Shown one piece after another: positions 61,088 through 64,000 of a DNA stretch of 64,000 bases. The DNA is taken from assembly GCF_013179575.1 (NCBI RefSeq), contig NZ_JABMCQ010000006.1, positions 1 to 64,000 of the forward strand. Reading direction: 5' to 3'. This DNA is from Sphingobacterium shayense. GTDB taxonomy: Bacteria; Bacteroidota; Bacteroidia; Sphingobacteriales; Sphingobacteriaceae. How positions within the stretch are numbered: the first letter of the stretch is position 1; the number at the start of each line of letters is the position of its first letter. Position numbers and translations under genes: made by a program. The notes under the pieces were generated by a model, which was given only the letters and a program-made list of their open reading frames with translations, made no database searches and had not been told where the DNA came from.

Positions 61088-61769
61088 ACACGATATCGCA
61101 GATTTAGAGCCGCTTGACATTATCCGGTATATTCAGGATAATTTCGGTACGGATGCTGTTTTTTCGACCTCCTTCGGTATTGAAGATCAAGTAATAACGC
61201 ATCTTATTGCCCAAGCGGGCAGTAAAGCATCAATATTCACCTTGGAGACGGGACGTCTATTCCCTGAAACATATTATGTTTGGAATAGGACGCTGGAAAA
61301 ATATAAATTGCCTATAAAGGCGTATTATCCGAATACGGCTGCTGTGGAAGAAATGGTAAATCAAAAGGGACCTTCAAGCTTTTATGAATCCGTTGAGAAT
61401 AGAAAGGAATGCTGTTACATTCGCAAAATAGAGCCTTTACATCGGGCGATAAAGGGTTTTAAAGTTTGGATAACTGGCATCCGTGCTGATCAATCGGCTA
61501 ACAGAGAGGATATGCAGTCGGTAGAATGGGATGAGGCTAATAATATTGTTAAAATTCACCCAATTTTTCATTGGACCCTTTCAGATGTAGAAACGTTTTT
61601 AAAATCCAATGGAATCCCATATAATCCTTTACATGATAAGGGATTCCCAAGTATTGGATGTCAGCCATGTACGCGCGCTGTACAGCCGGGAGACGATTTT
61701 CGCGCCGGAAGATGGTGGTGGGAAGATAAAAGTAAAAAAGAGTGTGGATTACATGTTACAACGAAATAA
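61071..61769 (+). CDS. cysH: Adenylyl-sulfate reductase, [4Fe-4S] type
   Basis: 232 residues. PAPS/APS reductase fold with the core VFSTSFGIEDQVITHLIAQA, and conserved KECCYIRKIEPL and GCQPCTRAV. The two Cys pairs mark the iron-sulfur APS reductase group, not the PAPS-only enzyme, and KKECGLH near the end holds the catalytic Cys. It reduces APS to sulfite and AMP. Consistent with this, no cysC (APS kinase) is present downstream and CysN is not fused to one. Confidence 0.95.
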   Translation: MITQIKHDIADLEPLDIIRYIQDNFGTDAVFSTSFGIEDQVITHLIAQAGSKASIFTLETGRLFPETYYVWNRTLEKYKLPIKAYYPNTAAVEEMVNQKGPSSFYESVENRKECCYIRKIEPLHRAIKGFKVWITGIRADQSANREDMQSVEWDEANNIVKIHPIFHWTLSDVETFLKSNGIPYNPLHDKGFPSIGCQPCTRAVQPGDDFRAGRWWWEDKSKKECGLHVTTK

Positions 61770-61775
61770 ATAGAA

Positions 61776-62666
61776 ATGGATTATTTAGATCATTTAGAAG
61801 CGGAAGCGATATATATCTTAAGGGAGGTTGCCGGACAGTTTGAAAACCCAGCCCTTTTGTTTTCTGGAGGTAAAGACTCAATAACACTAGTACACTTAGC
61901 AATGAAAGCCTTCCGTCCAGGGAAATTTCCCTTTCCATTGGTCCACATCGATACAGGGCATAACTTTCCCGAAACAATTGAGTTCCGTGACTGGTTAGTT
62001 GAACAGACGGGCGAGCGACTGATTGTTGGTTCGGTGCAGCAAAGTATTGATGAAGGGAAGGCGGTGGAACAAAAAGGAAAGAACGCGAGCAGAAATTCCT
62101 TGCAAACAGTTACGCTACTAGAAACGATCGAAAAAAATGGTTTTGATGCATGCATTGGTGGAGCCCGTCGGGACGAAGAGAAAGCCAGGGCTAAGGAACG
62201 TATCTTTTCTGTACGCGATGAATTTGGTCAATGGGATCCAAAGCGGCAGCGTCCTGAATTATGGAACATTTTTAATGGGAAAATTAGTAAGGGCGAAAAC
62301 GTACGTGTTTTTCCAATATCAAATTGGACCGAGCTCGACGTGTGGAACTATATCAAACGCGAAAACATCGCCTTGCCTAGCATTTATTTCAGTCACCAAA
62401 GAGACGTCGTATTAAGAAATGGCCAGTGGATGGCTTCTGATCCTGCGTTAAACGTCGATGCTGATGATATAGTTGAGAATAAATCCGTGAGATTCAGAAC
62501 AGTAGGGGATATGACTTGTACTGCAGCTGTAGATTCTGTTGCAACGGAGTTAGATGATATTATAGCAGAGATCAAAGCCTCAACCGTAAGTGAACGTGGT
62601 GCTCGTATGGACGACAAAGTTTCGGAAGCAGCAATGGAAGATCGAAAAAAGCAGGGATATTTTTAG
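61776..62666 (+). CDS. cysD: Sulfate adenylyltransferase subunit 2
   Basis: 296 residues. PP-loop motif LLFSGGKDSITLVHLAMKAF (about 27-46), then FPLVHIDTGHNFPETIEFRD and GGARRDEEKARAKERIFSVR, typical of CysD. With CysN it makes APS from sulfate and ATP, driven by GTP. Lies 6 bp after cysH. Confidence 0.96.
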   Translation: MDYLDHLEAEAIYILREVAGQFENPALLFSGGKDSITLVHLAMKAFRPGKFPFPLVHIDTGHNFPETIEFRDWLVEQTGERLIVGSVQQSIDEGKAVEQKGKNASRNSLQTVTLLETIEKNGFDACIGGARRDEEKARAKERIFSVRDEFGQWDPKRQRPELWNIFNGKISKGENVRVFPISNWTELDVWNYIKRENIALPSIYFSHQRDVVLRNGQWMASDPALNVDADDIVENKSVRFRTVGDMTCTAAVDSVATELDDIIAEIKASTVSERGARMDDKVSEAAMEDRKKQGYF

Positions 62667-62699
62667 GCAATTGAGGATCATAATAACGAAATAACAAAG

Positions 62700-63944
62700 A
62701 TGAATATATTAAAGTTTATAACGGCTGGTTCGGTAGATGACGGAAAGAGTACACTAATTGGTCGTTTATTATATGATACAAATTCGATTTTGGATGATCA
62801 GCTTGACGCTATTAAAAAGGCGAATAGGAAAAATAACGACGGTACTGTCGATTTAGCAATTTTGACAGATGGACTGAAGGCGGAGCGGGAGCAGGGCATT
62901 ACAATCGATATTGCCTACAAATATTTCCAAACAGAAAGAAGAAAATTTATCATTGCGGATGCGCCGGGTCATATACAATACACCCGTAATATGATTACCG
63001 GAGCATCGAACTCTGAACTTATTATTATTCTGATTGACGCTAGAAAAGGTGTTATAGAACAAACCAAACGTCATTCGTTTCTAGCCAAGTTACTTGATTT
63101 AAAAAAGGTTCTGGTCTGCGTGAACAAAATGGACATGGTGGATTATGAGCAGGCTGCTTACGAAAATATTAAGACCGACTACTTAGCATTGGCATCGAAT
63201 TTAGGTCTCAAAGATGTGGATTTTATTCCTGTTTCTGCTTTGAAGGGTGATAATATCGTACACGACTCAGAAAGGATGACTTGGTATGAAGGTCACAATC
63301 TTTTAAATTATCTAGAAACTGTCGAATTCGAAGATAACAGAAAGCAGCCATGGAGATTTCCAGTACAGTGGGTCGTGCGTCCGCAAACGGACGAGTTGCA
63401 CGATTATAGAGGTTACGCTGGACGTGTTATAGGCGAGGGGTTATCTATTGGTGAAGAGGTAGTTGTTTTACCAAGTGGTGTGCGCAGCGTAGTAAAAGGT
63501 ATTGAGTTTGCTGAAAAATCTCTGGAGGAAGCTCATGATGGACAATCAGTTATTGTACACCTAAGTGATGATGTTGACATTTCTCGTGGAGACACAATTG
63601 TCGCAGCGGATCGTCCGGCTTTGGCAGAGCGTAATTTCGATGCGAATATTTGTTGGTTTGATAATAAACCTCTGGATATTTCCACGGTTTATTTACTGCA
63701 GACTCATAGCGCGGTCACCAAAATAAAGATTGTTGACATCTTTTTTAAAGTTGACGTCAATACTCAAGAGAAATTATACGATAGTGAGATTAAGCTAAAT
63801 GACATCGGTAAAGTTAGTATTAAAGCGGCCGGTGACGTTGTGTTCGATACTCAAAATGAATTTGCAGAGAATTCTAGAGCCATTATTATAGATCCAAGGA
63901 CCAATTTAACTGTTGGCGCTATAATGATTGACAATGTAGCTTAA
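62700..63944 (+). CDS. cysN: Sulfate adenylyltransferase subunit 1 (GTPase)
   Basis: 414 residues, EF-Tu-like: G1 GSVDDGKSTLIGRLLYDT, the G2/switch region REQGITIDIAYKYFQT, G3 DAPGHIQYTRNMITGAS and G4 CVNKMD. C-terminal beta-barrel domains II and III follow. There is no CysC kinase domain, so APS is the end product. 33 bp after cysD. The operon may continue past 63944, but no start is supportable in the last 55 bases. Confidence 0.96.
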   Translation: MNILKFITAGSVDDGKSTLIGRLLYDTNSILDDQLDAIKKANRKNNDGTVDLAILTDGLKAEREQGITIDIAYKYFQTERRKFIIADAPGHIQYTRNMITGASNSELIIILIDARKGVIEQTKRHSFLAKLLDLKKVLVCVNKMDMVDYEQAAYENIKTDYLALASNLGLKDVDFIPVSALKGDNIVHDSERMTWYEGHNLLNYLETVEFEDNRKQPWRFPVQWVVRPQTDELHDYRGYAGRVIGEGLSIGEEVVVLPSGVRSVVKGIEFAEKSLEEAHDGQSVIVHLSDDVDISRGDTIVAADRPALAERNFDANICWFDNKPLDISTVYLLQTHSAVTKIKIVDIFFKVDVNTQEKLYDSEIKLNDIGKVSIKAAGDVVFDTQNEFAENSRAIIIDPRTNLTVGAIMIDNVA

Positions 63945-64000
63945 GAACATTCAAAGTTCGAAATATGTGAATGCCTAATAAGAGCTGAGTATGCAGTTTT

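Noticed and set aside
61790-62155. 121-codon minus-strand frame inside cysD
   Set aside because: Antisense to a highly conserved gene; Ser/Pro/Cys-rich shadow.
63945-64000. Possible start of a next gene (ATG near 63991)
   Set aside because: Too few codons remain and there is no supporting signal.
1-64000. CRISPR array
   Set aside because: No set of regularly spaced identical repeats was found by eye.

Overview
The window looks like a chromosomal segment of a Bacteroidota bacterium, most likely family Sphingobacteriaceae (Sphingobacterium/Olivibacter/Pedobacter-like). The evidence is two SusC/SusD pairs, many lipoproteins with a Cys at about residue 20, promoters of the Bacteroidota form TAnnTTTG, a general lack of Shine-Dalgarno sites with rpsU as the exception, a fused MoaC-MoaB, and moderate AT-richness. 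No phage, insertion sequence, integrase, rRNA or CRISPR array was seen. The genus is an inference.

Layout. 1-1.6 kb: the 5' end of a lipoprotein gene (probably a 5'-nucleotidase C-terminal-domain type) and a PQQ-type sugar dehydrogenase. 2.1-8.8 kb: a lipoprotein plus a four-TM protein, then a membrane-anchored TPR/helix-turn-helix regulator, then four genes for an SPFH/SHOCT protein, two zinc-ribbon proteins and a DUF6620-like protein. The two flanking units share an identical 20-bp upstream box made of a 7-bp direct repeat one helical turn apart. 8.9-9.6 kb: a DUF1080 lipoprotein. 9.7-14.6 kb: molybdenum cofactor genes moaA, moaD, moeB-rhodanese, moaE and moaC-moaB, with a TauE/SafE transporter. 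15-17 kb: a metallophosphatase and a degenerate DEAD-box protein.

17.4-35.4 kb: an 18-kb, 11-gene, tightly packed minus-strand operon with two SusC/SusD pairs, two fasciclin (FAS1) lipoproteins, DUF5007, DUF5008/delta-60, a degenerate alkaline-phosphatase-fold/LamG protein, a DUF1735-like protein and a PKD protein. Three of the products end in related F5/8 (discoidin) domains. It has no recognisable glycoside hydrolase, lyase, peptidase or regulator. It is the best candidate for an undescribed surface capture system.

36-57 kb: mostly single genes. These are a DPP-IV-like peptidase, a FtsX-family permease, AraC regulators with NAD(P)-binding or SDR partners, a TPR histidine kinase with its LuxR-type response regulator, a secreted protein with 11-residue repeats, small lipoproteins, an Lnu-like nucleotidyltransferase behind what looks like a leader-peptide attenuator, tRNA-Met, a HAD phosphatase, rpsU with a full-strength Shine-Dalgarno, a two-domain sulfurtransferase and an MFS transporter. 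57.6-63.9 kb: an assimilatory sulfate reduction operon in pathway-related order: HEPN-fused sulfite reductase, cobA, a CysG N-terminal-like siroheme synthase, cysH (APS-type), cysD and cysN. Together these make APS, reduce it to sulfite, reduce sulfite to sulfide, and make the siroheme that the reductase needs.
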